From: Liolophura sinensis | Taxonomy: Eukaryota; Mollusca; Polyplacophora; Chitonida; Chitonidae | Assembly: GCF_032854445.1 (NCBI RefSeq) | Contig: NC_088296.1 | Coordinates: 8,840,706-8,904,705 of the forward strand | Length of the DNA: 64,000 nucleotides | Direction: 5' to 3' | Shown here: piece after piece, positions 38,601 to 48,381 of the stretch | Layout: the number at the start of each line of letters is the position of its first letter | Numbering within the stretch: position 1 is the stretch's first letter | The notes under the pieces: generated by a model | The model's input: the letters and a program-made list of their open reading frames with translations, nothing else | Database searches by the model: none | Told to the model about the DNA's origin: nothing | Program-made: the position numbers and the translations under genes

Positions 38601-40970
38601 CCTGGATGGCGGGATTTCACTTTAGTTTGGCGGTGTTCATGTGTCGACTCAGAAACATTCTTGGTTCATTATTACAACTGGTGCTTCGAGCAGGGTAAGA
38701 TGGTGCTGCCTTTATGCTGTGGAGATCACCAGCGGTTTGGTTCAAACACCAAGAGTGTCACCCTGGGATCAAGAGACGTTTATTAATCCCAGGTGTCGCC
38801 CCATCACATGAGTCAGCGAGTGCTTGTGGTCTAACGCCGTACTTAACAATTCTTCAGTCATATGACGACAAAGATATCCTTAGAGTGCATGCAATGTGCC
38901 TCCTTGTTGCAGGACTGACACTACTAGACAAACTTGACCTTTGGCTCACCACTGGTGTCGTTAATCGGTATTCATCAATAAAATCATTTCAGGCGATGAT
39001 TATAGAATCATACTGTGTATTCTATAGATAACGAGTAAGTGAGTGCTTAGAGTTTAACGTCGTACGTCACAATTTTTCAGTCATATGACGACAAAGGAGT
39101 CCTTAAAGTGCATGTACGTGTAATATACCTCCTTGTTGTCGGACGAATTTCCACCGTTCTTTTATCTAGTGCTGCTTCACAGAGACGCCTTACCGAAGGC
39201 ATTATACTGATACGGGTCAACCAGTAGTTGCACTATCCCCTTCATGCTGAATGCCAAGCGAGGAAGTTACAACTTCCTCTTTTAAAGTCTATGGTGTGAC
39301 TTGATCCTGAATCTACCGCTCGTGAGGCGGACGCTCGACCAACTGTGCTATCCGGGTCGGTCCCCACCACATATGCGGAGTACGTGTATACAATATAGAT
39401 ATTATGACAGTGTACGATCGGCGATGAATGTATCTACTGGAGTTGCCAGAGGTGGGCATATCGCGTGTGTATCACTGAGAAGAAAGTCATAACAATGATA
39501 TGATAGTCTGATTAGATAAATCAGAAAGAGGTAAATAGACCATCATGCAAATGAGTCGCCGCAACAGTCCGTGGATTACCCTGTTTAAGTTTTTGTAAAA
39601 AATCGTCGCTGTTCAGCTTTAACTCTTTAATTGTAATCTACACATATATAATATGTGACAAGAATAAATTTATCAAGACTAGATAATTAACAGCTGTATG
39701 TTTCCTGGATTTGTCCATGATAGCAATAATTTACACACGCAAAATGAGTCACCAAGTATGCAATAAATCACAAGTTGACCAAGTGTCATCAAAACTACCA
39801 ACCTGTATCTTATTGTGCAGCCTCATAACTCCTGACAGTGATTCTTTAGTTTCTTGTAGCACTTTCTCCAGTTCACTCGTCTTGTTCACAACGACTGGCT
39901 GTAATGGAAAAAAAAACTGCATTAAAAATATGCCTTCCAAACGACATACTACAGTACAGGATAAAAAGCCCCATTCGGCAATTTCGATTACAAACTTTGG
40001 GTCAATATATAGTTCCAAATCATGACATATTTATATTGATTAATGACCTATATACTAGCGTGGTGCATGATTTAGACTGTGATTTAAGTCATTCGCTTAG
40101 AACATCCTTGCATCTTTCTAACATCATTGAAAACTGTTTACTACTTCTCTTTGCATGATTTCAAAGTAATTTTGAACTTACTTACAATTTCTTAGTTTTT
40201 CGTGGTTCGCATTAATCGTTATGTTGGGGATTGACTTTACGATTAATGACTCAGAACATCCATTTTGGTTGTTGGCTGATATACGAATGTCTTTTTCGCA
40301 TTACCTTGTCATTCTCCGCAGCAGATGGTATATCTTGCATAGCATGTTTCGGATGGTCAACCACACACCCCATACAGATCACCCTCCGACAGGGTACACA
40401 GTACAAGCAGAATGGCTGACCATGTCTCGCACATGACACTTGCTGAGTTGCTTCTTCATCTCTGCCTCTGGTCTGTCGCTGTGAGGTTTCCTGAGAGATG
40501 TACTCCAGGGATGAAATCAGCCGGTGACGTTTAACAGCCCCTCTCATGGGATGAAAAGTAGCCAGACAGTCTTTACAATATAGGAAACAGCAGTCAGTAC
40601 AAAACTTTACAGCTTTAGTCTGATTATCATCCTCACACAGAGAACAATATGGGGTATCATCCTCAACCTTCACAGCAGAAGAGAACCTCTCCACTATTTC
40701 AGCCAGATGAAAGTTGGGAGGCAGACCAGCCACACCTTCTCTCCCCAGACTGGTTGGTGTCCGACATACTGGGCATGAGATGTCACCACTCTCACTCCTC
40801 GTGCTACAGGAGACCTCATCAGTCTGTCCAGGTTTAGACTTGCCAGCATACACACAAATACACTCCCTGCAAAAACTGTGCTGACATGGTAACGTTACTG
40901 GTTTCCGGAATGTTTCTACACAAATCGGACATGTGAGAACCTCTTCAGGATTTTCCTTGCTTTCAGCCAT
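29072..40970 (-). CDS. TRIM-family E3 ubiquitin ligase (RING, B-boxes, coiled coil, SPRY), six coding exons
   Basis: Coding exons: 40970-40305, 39898-39803, 38477-38247, 36431-36409, 36176-35989 and 29649-29072. Lengths are 666, 96, 231, 23, 188 and 578 bases, giving 593 residues and TGA. All boundaries have GT-AG signals and matching phases (0, 0, 0, 2, 1). Residues 14-70 are a C3HC4 RING (CPIC, CQHSFC, CPVC); about 109-150 and 180-212 are two B-boxes (CSLC, CTDC; CARHGQPFCLYCVPC, HPKHAM). About 223-400 is mostly helical and charged coiled coil. From about 402 the B30.2/SPRY domain shows GRYYWEVQI, CRVGVTQ, LGVYLDCDDHALTVLD and PWVLFGVW. RING proteins of this class transfer ubiquitin; SPRY selects the target. 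Many TRIMs act in innate immunity, but the substrate here is unknown. A noncoding 5' exon is likely at 42600-42543, with its acceptor at 40989. Confidence 0.9.
30930..33255. repeat. 80-bp minisatellite, about 29 copies, in the TRIM last intron
   Basis: Unit CCTGTTCTAACAGTGCACTT, GCTGATTTGTACACATGATG, TATATATCACCCAGACAGTG, AGAGGTACCCTGCCATGTGT. Copies are very similar (a few differences each) and exactly 80 bases, implying recent homogenisation. In the first copies TGATATCTAC and TGATTTGTAC alternate, giving a 160-base higher-order unit. ATGTTG and ATGATG types are interspersed later. Confidence 0.95.
33256..33460. other. Spacer between two minisatellites
   Basis: Short AT-rich spacer, no feature recognised. 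Confidence 0.4.
33461..33868. repeat. 42-bp minisatellite, left part
   Basis: Unit CACATTAGTTTCTGTTTTCT, GTGCACACCCTACTGTTTAC, CT. Continues at 35155-35950 beyond a LINE insertion. Frames with a 14-residue period on both strands are by-products. Confidence 0.9.
33869..35155 (-). mobile_element. CR1-like LINE 3' end inserted in the 42-bp minisatellite
   Basis: The minus strand from about 35150 encodes the end of a reverse transcriptase: YKHLGIIVQYNGKWNKHF, KTLSRKCLVTLSQSLLW, IKYGNVLYD and LEAIQRRLAFL. After a stop near 34814 the frame resumes with LNPPYLKRILDGRN and LRNRDNVRLFKTRIQ. The 3' end carries AATAAAG and a CATTACATTAC repeat, typical of CR1-type elements. Truncated and with at least one in-frame stop, so dead. 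Confidence 0.8.
35156..35950. repeat. 42-bp minisatellite, right part
   Basis: Same unit as 33461-33868 with more variation (CACACCCTACTGTATGCCTC, ACATTAGTCTGTGTCTTCTG). It ends about 40 bases from TRIM exon 5. Confidence 0.85.
35989..36176 (-). CDS. TRIM exon 5: end of coiled coil and linker
   Basis: Acceptor TTTTCACAG. Encodes IDDQLNEIRADLEKHEVSRQ, then a linker. The donor GTAGGT leaves one base of a split codon, which fits the SPRY exon's phase. The donor is the least certain boundary of the gene. Confidence 0.75.
36409..36431 (-). CDS. TRIM exon 4: 23-base microexon
   Basis: Between TTTTTTGACAG and GTATGT. Encodes GSTDFTK and two bases of a threonine codon completed by the next exon. 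Without it exon 5 would open with a stop codon, so it is required. The size equals the 23-base exon known in many vertebrate TRIM genes. Confidence 0.85.
37567..37675 (-). mobile_element. SINE family A fragment in TRIM intron
   Basis: GTTTGATTGGTGTTTTACGT, CGTGCTCAACATATTTCTCT and GAAACTGGGCAGAGCCAGGG. Tail part only. Confidence 0.8.
38247..38477 (-). CDS. TRIM exon 3: coiled coil, 231 bases
   Basis: Acceptor TTTGTCAG, donor GTAAGT. Encodes a long amphipathic helix including ALQAWKQQSLDGIKTRYSQW and LQAQEMERMVQASKDLLASV. Phase 0 at both ends. Confidence 0.9.
38815..38965 (-). mobile_element. SINE family B fragment
   Basis: CAGCGAGTGCTTGTGGTCTA, ACGCCGTACTTAACAATTCT, TCAGTCATATGACGACAAAG and CCTCCTTGTTGCAGGACTGA: tail half of the second SINE family, directly before a fuller copy. 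Confidence 0.7.
39030..39362 (-). mobile_element. SINE family B, near full length
   Basis: The minus-strand head at 39362 reads GACCCGGATAGCACAGTTGG, then TCGAGCGTCCGCCT, an Arg/Ala-type tRNA-like promoter. It is followed by a GTCACACC block, the GAGGAAGTTGTAACTTCCTC-like hairpin, and the tail TTTTTCAGTCATATGACGAC with GTGAGTG at the end. Lies in a TRIM intron. Confidence 0.85.
39803..39898 (-). CDS. TRIM exon 2: coiled coil, 96 bases
   Basis: Encodes PVVVNKTSELEKVLQETKES then LSGVMRLHNKIQ. Phase 0 at both ends; donor GTTGGT. Confidence 0.85.
40020..40295 (+). repeat. Dispersed repeat, partner of 11556-11830
   Basis: See 11556-11830. It reaches to within 10 bases of the TRIM exon 1 donor. 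Confidence 0.5.
40305..40970 (-). CDS. TRIM exon 1: RING and two B-boxes
   Basis: Starts MAESKENPEEVLTCPIC. The ATG follows a TTTCAG acceptor by 18 bases, so it is an internal exon of the transcript. 222 codons, phase 0 donor GTAATG. A 55-residue insertion-like loop with GKSKPGQTDE lies between RING cysteines 6 and 7, longer than the usual 15-25. Confidence 0.9.
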
Positions 40971-41445
40971 TACACCCTCGGTTTTTCACTGAAATAAAAC
41001 CAGCTAAGTACTTAGCCTGGTACAAATACAGGTCTTCCCATTTATGAAAATATAAAATTTCAACACAGTACACCGTCTCCATCTGCAGTTCAGTGCCTGT
41101 TCCTCTCTTCCAACAACATATGGGGTACAGTATTTTTTGTCGCTATTGCTGAAGCAGCATTACTATACATATGGTATATGAGAGTTTGAGTGCCTCGCTT
41201 CCCTGAGTAGAAATAACTGCTTAGTTAGACATTTGACGATTCTAGCATTTATCATGCATGAGACAGTTTTTTGACAAATATCTGGTCAAGCCAGTTTGGC
41301 CAGACGTGTTTGCAAGTGATGACACGTTTATAAAAGCTCCTTCCATGAACAGCAGATTGTCGTGTGAAAATGAAAGTCTGCTGATTTAAAGGTAAGACCA
41401 GCCAAACAGCAAATACGATTAACAGAAATGGTGGGACTTCAGGTA

Positions 41446-41665
41446 TAAGATAATTGGGTCAAACATATGAACTATGGTGGTAGTGGGGGGGGGGGGAGGG
41501 GGGGAGGGGGGGGCATGACCCTATATGATAATCGGGTCAAACATCCGAACGGCAGCGGCACGGAAAGGAACTTATCTCTACATGATAATCGAGTCAAACA
41601 TCTGGTCTACAATGGTAGGGAAGAGAAATGGACATTATATGATAATCGCGGCGAATGTCAAAAGT
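41446..41665 (+). repeat. Short tandem array and G-run upstream of TRIM
   Basis: Three to four units of ATATGATAATCGGGTCAAAC plus ATCCGAAC-type spacer. The first two are separated by a purine tract at 41485-41513 made only of G apart from two A. Confidence 0.8.
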
Positions 41666-42384
41666 TTTGACTTTGCTGCACACCAGAAGTGTGACACACA
41701 TGTCTAGACAGATACAGGGCTTCCGCCATGGTAGCCGTACAATATAAAGACAACCAATCAGCCTGGACAGGAGATACGTAAGCTATAGGCTGTAGAAGTA
41801 GGTTATTGTCTGATAAAATTTCACACAGGCAGCCCTGGCTAATCTATAACAGGCCTGCATGTGGGCATAGGACCGTCCTGACGGGCGACGCTGTGTCAAG
41901 TTACACCCTCCATTATCCGTGATCAGTAGGCGAGGCTGTAATGTCTGCTGTGTGTGGCGTCAATACTACACGTAGTCACTTCCTGCTCACATATACATCT
42001 GGGACTTTATAAAATAGACATGATGAAGAGGGTGTCGCTCATATACAAGTGTTTATATTTGGTTCAGTCATGCAAGCAAGCGTTGTAAACAAAGTAAACA
42101 AGTAAGCAATTAAACAAATAAACCCCTGATTGGGTTGTTCCCACTTTGTGTAGAACAGGCGACACGTCACCGCCAGTAATCAACCTTAAGCACAACTTTC
42201 CATAATGCCTTTGAAAATAAAAGCTTCTGAAATTCACAGTAATAATTTACGCACCATCGCCTTGTATATATAGTGACAAGATGGATACAATTAACAACAC
42301 GAACCAAAATTAGTCGTTCTCCGTGAGATGGAAATATTCTGACTGCGCATCGACAGTGTTAGAGGTTCACCCATAGGCTGAAGG

Positions 42385-42410
42385 TAGAGTCTATATAAAG
42401 ACACGCCCCA
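42385..42410 (+). promoter_or_regulatory. TATA-like box, plus strand, function unknown
   Basis: AGAGTCTATATAAAGACACG is a close match to a TATA box on the plus strand, in the 5' flank of the TRIM gene. No plus-strand gene was identified downstream. Confidence 0.25.
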
Positions 42411-42542
42411 ATCTACTTTGTGTCCATTTGAGGACGACCAGACCAGCTAAATATTGTCGGTATCGAACGAACGAGTAAAGACAATTTTCTCACCTAACAG
42501 AAACATCCCGCAATAAACGTAGTCGATCTTAGAGGGCTTACC

Positions 42543-42600
42543 TGTCAACACAAATCCGTTCGTGCTTCACAACTTCACAAAACTGCGCAGTCTGAAATAG
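42543..42600 (-). other. Candidate noncoding first exon of the TRIM gene
   Basis: The minus strand reads GTGTTGACAG then the strong donor GTAAGCC at 42541-42535. It lies 1.55 kb upstream of the acceptor at 40991-40989 that opens the ATG exon. The 5' end is arbitrary. No promoter element is clear on this strand. Confidence 0.35.
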
Positions 42601-42824
42601 AAAATACTTAGTCCTGAGAAATGCACGTGATCTGAGGAGGGGAGGTAAATCCGTCAATATGTTTTTACACATTTACATTCTACAAATGGTTAGAACAGTT
42701 CCCTTTTAATTCTAGGCTATAATGCGATTGTCGTATTTTAAGAAATATACCAGTTTCCATAAAATTACTTAAGCAGTTGAATCATTTATATTTAGTTTGT
42801 ATATGTATGTACAATGCATGCCTG

Positions 42825-43090
42825 GGGTTTTACGTCGAACTGAACAATTTTTCTGCCATATGACGACGAAGAATCATTAGGTGTGTGTACATACATTGTG
42901 TTTTCTTGTGGCAGGGTGTCTCCATGCCACTAAAGGGCTGCCGCCATTGGAGGATCCAGTCGAGGACACCATACATGACACGTCACATTATACTCCACCC
43001 AGTCACATTATACTGACACCGGGCCAAACACCCCTGTTTCCTCGCACTATACTTCAAGTGCTGAGTGGCAAGCGAGAGGGCCGTTTACAT
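42825..43090 (-). mobile_element. SINE family B-like, diverged
   Basis: TGGGGTTTTACGTCGAACTG, ATTTTTCTGCCATATGACGA and CTTGTGGCAGGGTGTCTCCA match the family tail. The remainder, to 43090, with CCGGGCCAAACACCCC and AAGTGCTGAGTGGCAAGCGA, differs from the other copies and may be a subfamily. Confidence 0.65.
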
Positions 43091-43285
43091 TTGTCATCAC
43101 ATTTGCTTTCAAACACAATACTTTCAAAGTATACTATATATATATATTTGTGGGAACGTAAGGTGGATTTTCTGACACTAGCATAATGAGATTAAGGTAT
43201 AGCTACATCAGTTGCACACGGAATTCAAGCGGCATTAATGTACAGCAAACTGATATGGAAAGAGAAAGTATATAAGATGAGTAAA

Positions 43286-43370
43286 GATATGATATGGAAG
43301 CCGGATGTGGACATCTCGCCCCGCGGCCTGCACGAGAACTGTACCATTCGCGCTACACTCATAAATAGAC
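43286..43370 (+). repeat. Fragment of the retroelement at 45505-45740
   Basis: ATATGGAAGCCGGATGTGGA, CATCTCGCC and GTACCATTCGCG match the minus strand at 45725-45640 in order. Confidence 0.5.
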
Positions 43371-43390
43371 AACTTACCTGTCCCGCTGTA

Positions 43391-43535
43391 TATACGTGGG
43401 CAGATATGTCAGCAACCTGCGGATGGTTGTGGGTTTCCCCCGTGCTCTACCCGGTTTTCTCCCACTATAATAATGACCACCGTCGTATAAATGAAATATT
43501 CTTGAGTACGGCCTAAGACACGAGTAAAATAGAGA
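43391..43535 (+). mobile_element. SINE family A fragment
   Basis: GCAACCTGCGGATGGTTGTG, GGTTTTCTCCCACTATAATA and ATATTCTTGAGTACGGCCTA. Head absent. Confidence 0.85.
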
Positions 43536-44084
43536 AATATATAATATATCGACGAGACAATGTCAGATGGCCACTGAGCTACAGCTATGATATATCCCTG
43601 TATGTGCATGCGTGCATATTTCACATAAGGTTCGTGGTCAATATTTTTATCTGACGTCAACAGCACGCCAGTTCCGAAGTAAATGTATTGATCAGGTGAC
43701 ATTTCTCGTCTTCCGCTGTTCATTCTATTTCACTGACGAGGAACATTAGGAGGCCTACAGGGTTTACTAATCTCCGTGTACTTTGATCTTATGGCAGCCA
43801 ATTCTCAGCACTGAGTCCCATCTAGATATAGTGCTTTTCCTGCATCTTTCTACATCCTCCTATATCTATGTAATATCTGTCCCTCCATGTCTATGAGTCT
43901 ATGTGATATCGTCCCATCCGCACCTATAATATATGTTAACAATCAGACAAACCCAGTATTACAATGTCTGCAAACAAATGGTAAGGTGTTTTTCTCTCAC
44001 TATTCTCCAGTGTGGAATTAAATATGATCACATTAAAGTGTTCATTTCATTTTCCTAAGAATGTATGCCTACACTGCACATCAC

Positions 44085-44245
44085 AGGCCAACTTCTGAAG
44101 TCTAATTTTAGGCAGCTTTACAGAGACTCCCCAAATTGTGTGTAACCAACATCTAACGTAATGGAGACATAGGAAACGCCTGGCTGCACGACTTACTGGC
44201 ATAAGGTGGCTCGATGTCTTGCCTAAAACTAGTATAACAAAACAC
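44085..44245 (+). repeat. Dispersed repeat, partner of 11330-11510
   Basis: TAATGGAGACATAGGAAACG, CCTGGCTGCACGACTTACTG and CCTAAAACTAGT, inverted relative to the other copy. Confidence 0.55.
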
Positions 44246-44321
44246 TTATTAACTTAGCTTAGTTAATACCATGAGTCCCTGACCTGAGGTTAGTCTCGAC
44301 CAAGCTGACCCTACTGGGATG

Positions 44322-44350
<29 letters not shown>
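44322..44350. repeat. (CA)n microsatellite
   Basis: About 29 bases of alternating CA. Confidence 0.95.
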
Positions 44351-44352
<2 letters not shown>

Positions 44353-44411
44353 GTACACACATGCAGCGATATAAATGCGTGCATGCAAAGTATACGCGTT
44401 TGCATGTATGT

Positions 44412-44602
44412 TTTTATTTATTTATTATGATTCCATGGTTTCAATGTTATACGAAGGCGTTCAGCATTATAGTGGGAGGAAACCGGGTAGAGGCCGAAGG
44501 AAACGAATGACCATCAGCGGGTTGATGGCAGATCTTCCCACATACACCCTCAGAGAACACCTGCATGGTCTGGAACTGAACGCACAGCGATCCCATCAGT
44601 GT
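44412..44602 (-). mobile_element. SINE family A, diverged
   Basis: TTTATTTATTTATTATGATT tail, GTTCAGCATTATAGTGGGAG, GAAACCGGGTAGAGGCC and GAACTGAACGCACAGCGATC. Part of the tail core is deleted. Confidence 0.75.
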
Positions 44603-45126
44603 GAGGGCGTATCAGTCATGTTCTTCATGTAAATCGAAATCAAGATCTAGAACACGATTTGCAGGTTCACGGATTGACTTGTGTTCACAAGCGGGGTATC
44701 GCACCACATGAACTATATCCCCGCGTCCATAGATCATTATGCCGCGCTGGTACGCTAATTACTCTGCTTGTCTCATCGAAAACTATAGCAATATATCACG
44801 AAGATAAACTCTGAAAGAAGATGGAAAATTCAAAGAAAAGGGACATGAACGAGAATCTTTGGTATAAATAATTGTCCTCTCACCAAACTGATACATTTGG
44901 GAGAGTAAATTATGGAATTATATTAAATAAATTGTTTTTCAGCGAGCTACATCAACTTCTTACTCTTCACGTGATTATATTTGAACTTTGGATACCAAAA
45001 TTACAACAAACTCGTGGCACTGGCAGATAAAACAATTTTTTTTAATTATTTTATGTTCTTGGTAAATTCCTGATTGTTCTAATTGCATATGGTTCTTCCA
45101 CAGCACAGTTTGTGCAGAGAGAATTA

Positions 45127-45504
45127 CTAAAGCCGGTAACCTTTGCTTCTCTTGGAAAACTTTTTAATGGTTTGTTGTTCTGATTTTGTGCGGGTTACGC
45201 TAATAAATTGATTATTGTAGTTTATTTTCAAATGCAGTGTTTGATGTATCATTGATATGATTTTGAACGAACAGCACTCGATGGATCTAGTGGTGTTTGT
45301 GCAACCTGATTGTTCATACACCAGGGTAGAAACAACGCTATTAGCTACATCTGTGATACCACGCAAAGCGTCCTTTTCGATATGCTGTATGCTATTTATC
45401 TGACCTTTGGTTATGTTTGCATTTTCCATTGATGATGTCATAAAACATTTAAACATAGTTTCCAAACATTTTCTACTCAGACGATAGTTAAGAACTCTGT
45501 ACAC
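45127..45504 (-). pseudogene. Non-LTR reverse transcriptase C-terminal relic
   Basis: The frame contains YRLSRKCLETMFKCFMTSSM, INSIQHIEKDALRGITD, VVSTLVYEQSGC and FKIISMIHQTLHLKINYN, in the order of the C-terminal end of CR1/jockey-type reverse transcriptases. The expected EY and WD residues are lost. Upstream sequence to 45740 is shared with 10283-10520, marking a dispersed, decayed LINE family. Confidence 0.6.
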
Positions 45505-45740
45505 ATATGATTTTGATTGGTATTGCGCATTTCATAAGTCTAGTGCAAGGTTTAAGAATGACCCCGACAAACACAGGTAAGTTTGTGTCAGCTGGTTGCC
45601 ATCCAGAGGACTACTGTTGATCTACAGCACGTAGGCCTACATCACGCGGTCTCGGGCCGCGAACGGTACCGTCCTCGTCCCCTCGTGTCGCCAGATGTCC
45701 TCATCCGGCTTCCATAGTTTCAAACGGTATAGCAAAGAAT
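45505..45740 (-). repeat. Upstream part of the LINE relic
   Basis: Minus-strand blocks TATGGAAGCCGGATGAGGAC, GGTACCGTTCGCGG and CATTCTTAAACCTTGCACTA also occur at 43286-43370 and 10283-10520. Confidence 0.5.
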
Positions 45741-45857
45741 AATTTACTTATATGTAAAACCGTACCGTAAATCGGTCAACTTTATATTCGACCGCAGGCA
45801 GTCATCGATGGACATATGTTAATGTATTTAACCTAAAGTTTCATATGTTTCATATAA

Positions 45858-46126
45858 TTTATTTATTTATTTATTTGACTGGTGTTTTACGCCGTACTCA
45901 AGAATATTTCATTTATACGACGGCGGCCAGCATTATAGTGGGTGGAAGCCGGGCAGGGTCCGGGGGAAACCCACGACCATCCGCAGGTTGATGCCAGACC
46001 TTCCCACTTCCCGCTGGAGAGGAAGCCAGCATGAGCTGGACTTGAACTCACAGCGACCGCATTGGAGAGAGGCTCCTGGGTGATTACGCTGCGCTAGCGC
46101 GCTAACCGACTGAGCCACGGAGGCCC
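45858..46126 (-). mobile_element. SINE family A, full length, young copy
   Basis: From the ATTTATTTATTTATTTGACT tail to the GACTGAGCCACGGAGGCC head. Flanked by TGTTTCATAT on both sides (about 45847-45856 and 46128-46137), a target duplication. Confidence 0.95.
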
Positions 46127-46166
46127 CTGTTTCATATACGGATTCATCTTAAACTATTAACCGTCC

Positions 46167-46310
46167 CATTATTTATTTATTTATTTGTATGATTTATGTC
46201 TTGCGCCGTATTCAAGAATATTTCACTTATACGACGGCGACCTGCAGTATGATGGGTGGAAACCGGGCACAGCCCTGGGGAAATCCACGACCGTCTGCAG
46301 GAGGTGGTCC
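46167..46310 (-). mobile_element. SINE family A, head-truncated
   Basis: TTATTTATTTATTTGTATGA, CTTGCGCCGTATTCAAGAAT and AAACCGGGCACAGCCCTGGG. Ends near 46310. Confidence 0.85.
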
Positions 46311-46597
46311 AACAAGGAAGACGACTCAGTCGACATGAAGCAAAATGTGTAACTTGAAAAATGCTAAACTTTTGGTGAAATACAGCAGTTCTCTCTTGGG
46401 AAGAAGTTAACCTCTTTCGAATGATTACAGTGAGCCTCCAGATTTTTGTTCGGAAAAAAACCTAGAGCCGCATATTACTGTAATGTGAATGTGAGGTCAG
46501 CACAGCATTTTGAGTAATTTCAGACTGCATTTTTTCCTAATTTAGCTGAAGACATGGAGCTAGGGAAGCGTGTAATTTGCTACCATTTAAGCATTTA

Positions 46598-46872
46598 TAT
46601 ATTTATTTATTTTCATTTGATTGGTGTTTCACGAAGTGCTCAAGAATACTTCATTAATACGGCGGCGGCCAGAATAATGGTTGGAGGAAACCGGGCAGAA
46701 CCCGGGGGAAGCCCACGACCATCTGCGGGTAGCTGGAAGACCTTACCACATACGGGCGGAGAGGAAGCCAGCATGAGGCTGGACTTGAACTCACAGAGAC
46801 CGCATTGGTGTGAGGTTCCTGGGTCATTGCATCGCGCTGGCGTGCTAAACACCTCGGTCACGGAGGCCCCCA
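46598..46872 (-). mobile_element. SINE family A, full length, diverged
   Basis: TTTGATTGGTGTTTCACGAA through GAACTCACAGAGACCGCATT to CACCTCGGTCACGGAGGCCC. Both ends present. Confidence 0.9.
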
Positions 46873-46886
46873 GCATTTATCAAAAC

Positions 46887-46970
46887 AGTTGGAATAAGTC
46901 CCTAACTGAGGTAAACTGACAACAGGTCGTATTTCACCGGTTACGTATGACCATTTGCAAACTATAACAA
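46887..46970 (-). repeat. Dispersed repeat family R1, inverted copy
   Basis: On the minus strand: AAATGGTCATACGTAACCGG, TTTACCTCAGTTAGGGACTT and GATAAATGC. It lies immediately 5' of the SINE head at 46872, the same arrangement as at 7690-8248. Confidence 0.55.
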
Positions 46971-47819
46971 TGTCGCTCTCTATGTTTTAAGTCTTTTACT
47001 ATATTTCTACCAAGTACATGTACTACCATGCACGCTGGAGACAAATCTATTAAAACAAATACTGGTAAAATAGTATCAATGAGAGTCTATGTTTAACACT
47101 TCAAGCAAGGATTCATTCACAATAATATTCAAATAAATGAATCATTCGAAAATATATTATGATAAAGATGTACAAATAAAAACATATATACAGTATATCA
47201 TCGATATCTTATTTGCACCTGCAAATGAAATAAACTTTGCAAAATGTGACCGGAAGTTAAAACAACAAAGTTAAAATTACAATAAATCGTTGACATTTAA
47301 ACTAATTAATACACATGTATGGGTTCGAAAACAAAGTAAAATACAACCTCACGGTAAAAACAAGGATAGTCATCCCATTAACAAAAGTAAGGAACCACTT
47401 CCAAACAGCTTTATAAATAATTTTTTCGTAACTCTGCCCTCAAAAAATCAGGCGATTTTTTAAATATGCGGGTGACCAACTCCAGCTATGAGATTTAGTC
47501 ATTTACGGGAAAAAAAAGTTAAAAAAAAAATTTGAAAGTGGTACCGGGTCGTTGAAATGAATTCGATAATGTTCTTTAAGCACTCTCCACTAACAGTAAA
47601 ACGCAAAATAAAATAGACTCTTATGTCATATGTTCATAATTCCATTCTATGTAGAAGTTGATGAGCAGTGCCTAATAAAATGACGAATTTGTATAATAGT
47701 GCATTAACAGAAAGATGTTTCAAATCTAACATGTACACATGTTACATGTACACGTCACGACAAATCCAGCTGAGACGCGTCGTTATTCAAGAATGATTTA
47801 AGACAGGTAAAAGGGGCAG
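46971..47819. other. AT-rich intergenic sequence
   Basis: No gene or recognised repeat. Contains the self-complementary stretch ACATGTACACATGTTACATG near 47730. Confidence 0.4.
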
Positions 47820-47932
47820 AGTTAAAATTTTAGAACAAGACGCTACAGGCGTCCGAGATCTAAAATTTCAGCTCCTCCACATTTATTGGTCTAAAATCAA
47901 CAAAAATGACTCGAAAACGAGTCATTATTTCT
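47820..47932. other. Two predicted hairpins
   Basis: About 47824-47868: AAATTTTAGA pairs with TCTAAAATTT, enclosing GACGC-TACAG-GCGTC. About 47907-47930: AATGACTCG pairs with CGAGTCATT over an AAAA loop. They lie just past the stop of the open frame at 48381-47956. Confidence 0.5.
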
Positions 47933-47955
47933 ATTCTCTCATACGTACATCAAAC

Positions 47956-48381
47956 TTACATATTTATCGGACACAAAATGGCGCAAACGCAGGGCCAATC
48001 GCCCCACCTTCCTCTCCCATTTCGATACAGTCTCTCAGTCAACACCTGCTCGAGAGCGTCATGAAAAGGACCATATACATACACAGAGCAGAGGGGTGAA
48101 GAAATTAGCACGAGCTTGTTGTCGTCTGCGTTAATGAATTTGCGGACTGAACACCAGTGTAACGCCCTGCTTTGAAATGGTGTCGTCCAAGGTGGAATTT
48201 TGTGATGCGAGTCGTGACGCGGGAATGTTCTGAAGCGTGCGTCTCTGATTTTTAGACCAGCTAGCGTATACATATGAGACAAGCTCTCACAAGCCGACAC
48301 ATCAGTTGAGTTGGGTGTTAAACCCTCTGTATGCGGAGCTTTAGATGTGAGTTCAAGTGTACCTTGCGCCAGTATTTTCAT
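47956..48381 (-). CDS. Hypothetical 141-residue open frame
   Basis: Starts MKILAQGTLELTSKAPHTEG and ends PCVCAILCPINM. Its G+C content is higher than the flanks and no repeat match is seen. The central part, FINADDNKLVLISSPLCSVY, looks protein-like, but I recognise no family. It could be a single-exon gene, a relic or chance. Confidence 0.25.
   Translation of the reverse strand: MKILAQGTLELTSKAPHTEGLTPNSTDVSACESLSHMYTLAGLKIRDARFRTFPRHDSHHKIPPWTTPFQSRALHWCSVRKFINADDNKLVLISSPLCSVYVYGPFHDALEQVLTERLYRNGRGRWGDWPCVCAILCPINM

Noticed and set aside
45858-46126. Open frames across SINE copies (for example AQRNDPGASHQCGRCEFKSS-type)
   Set aside because: The same peptide appears wherever a family A SINE is read on one strand; it is a by-product of the element.
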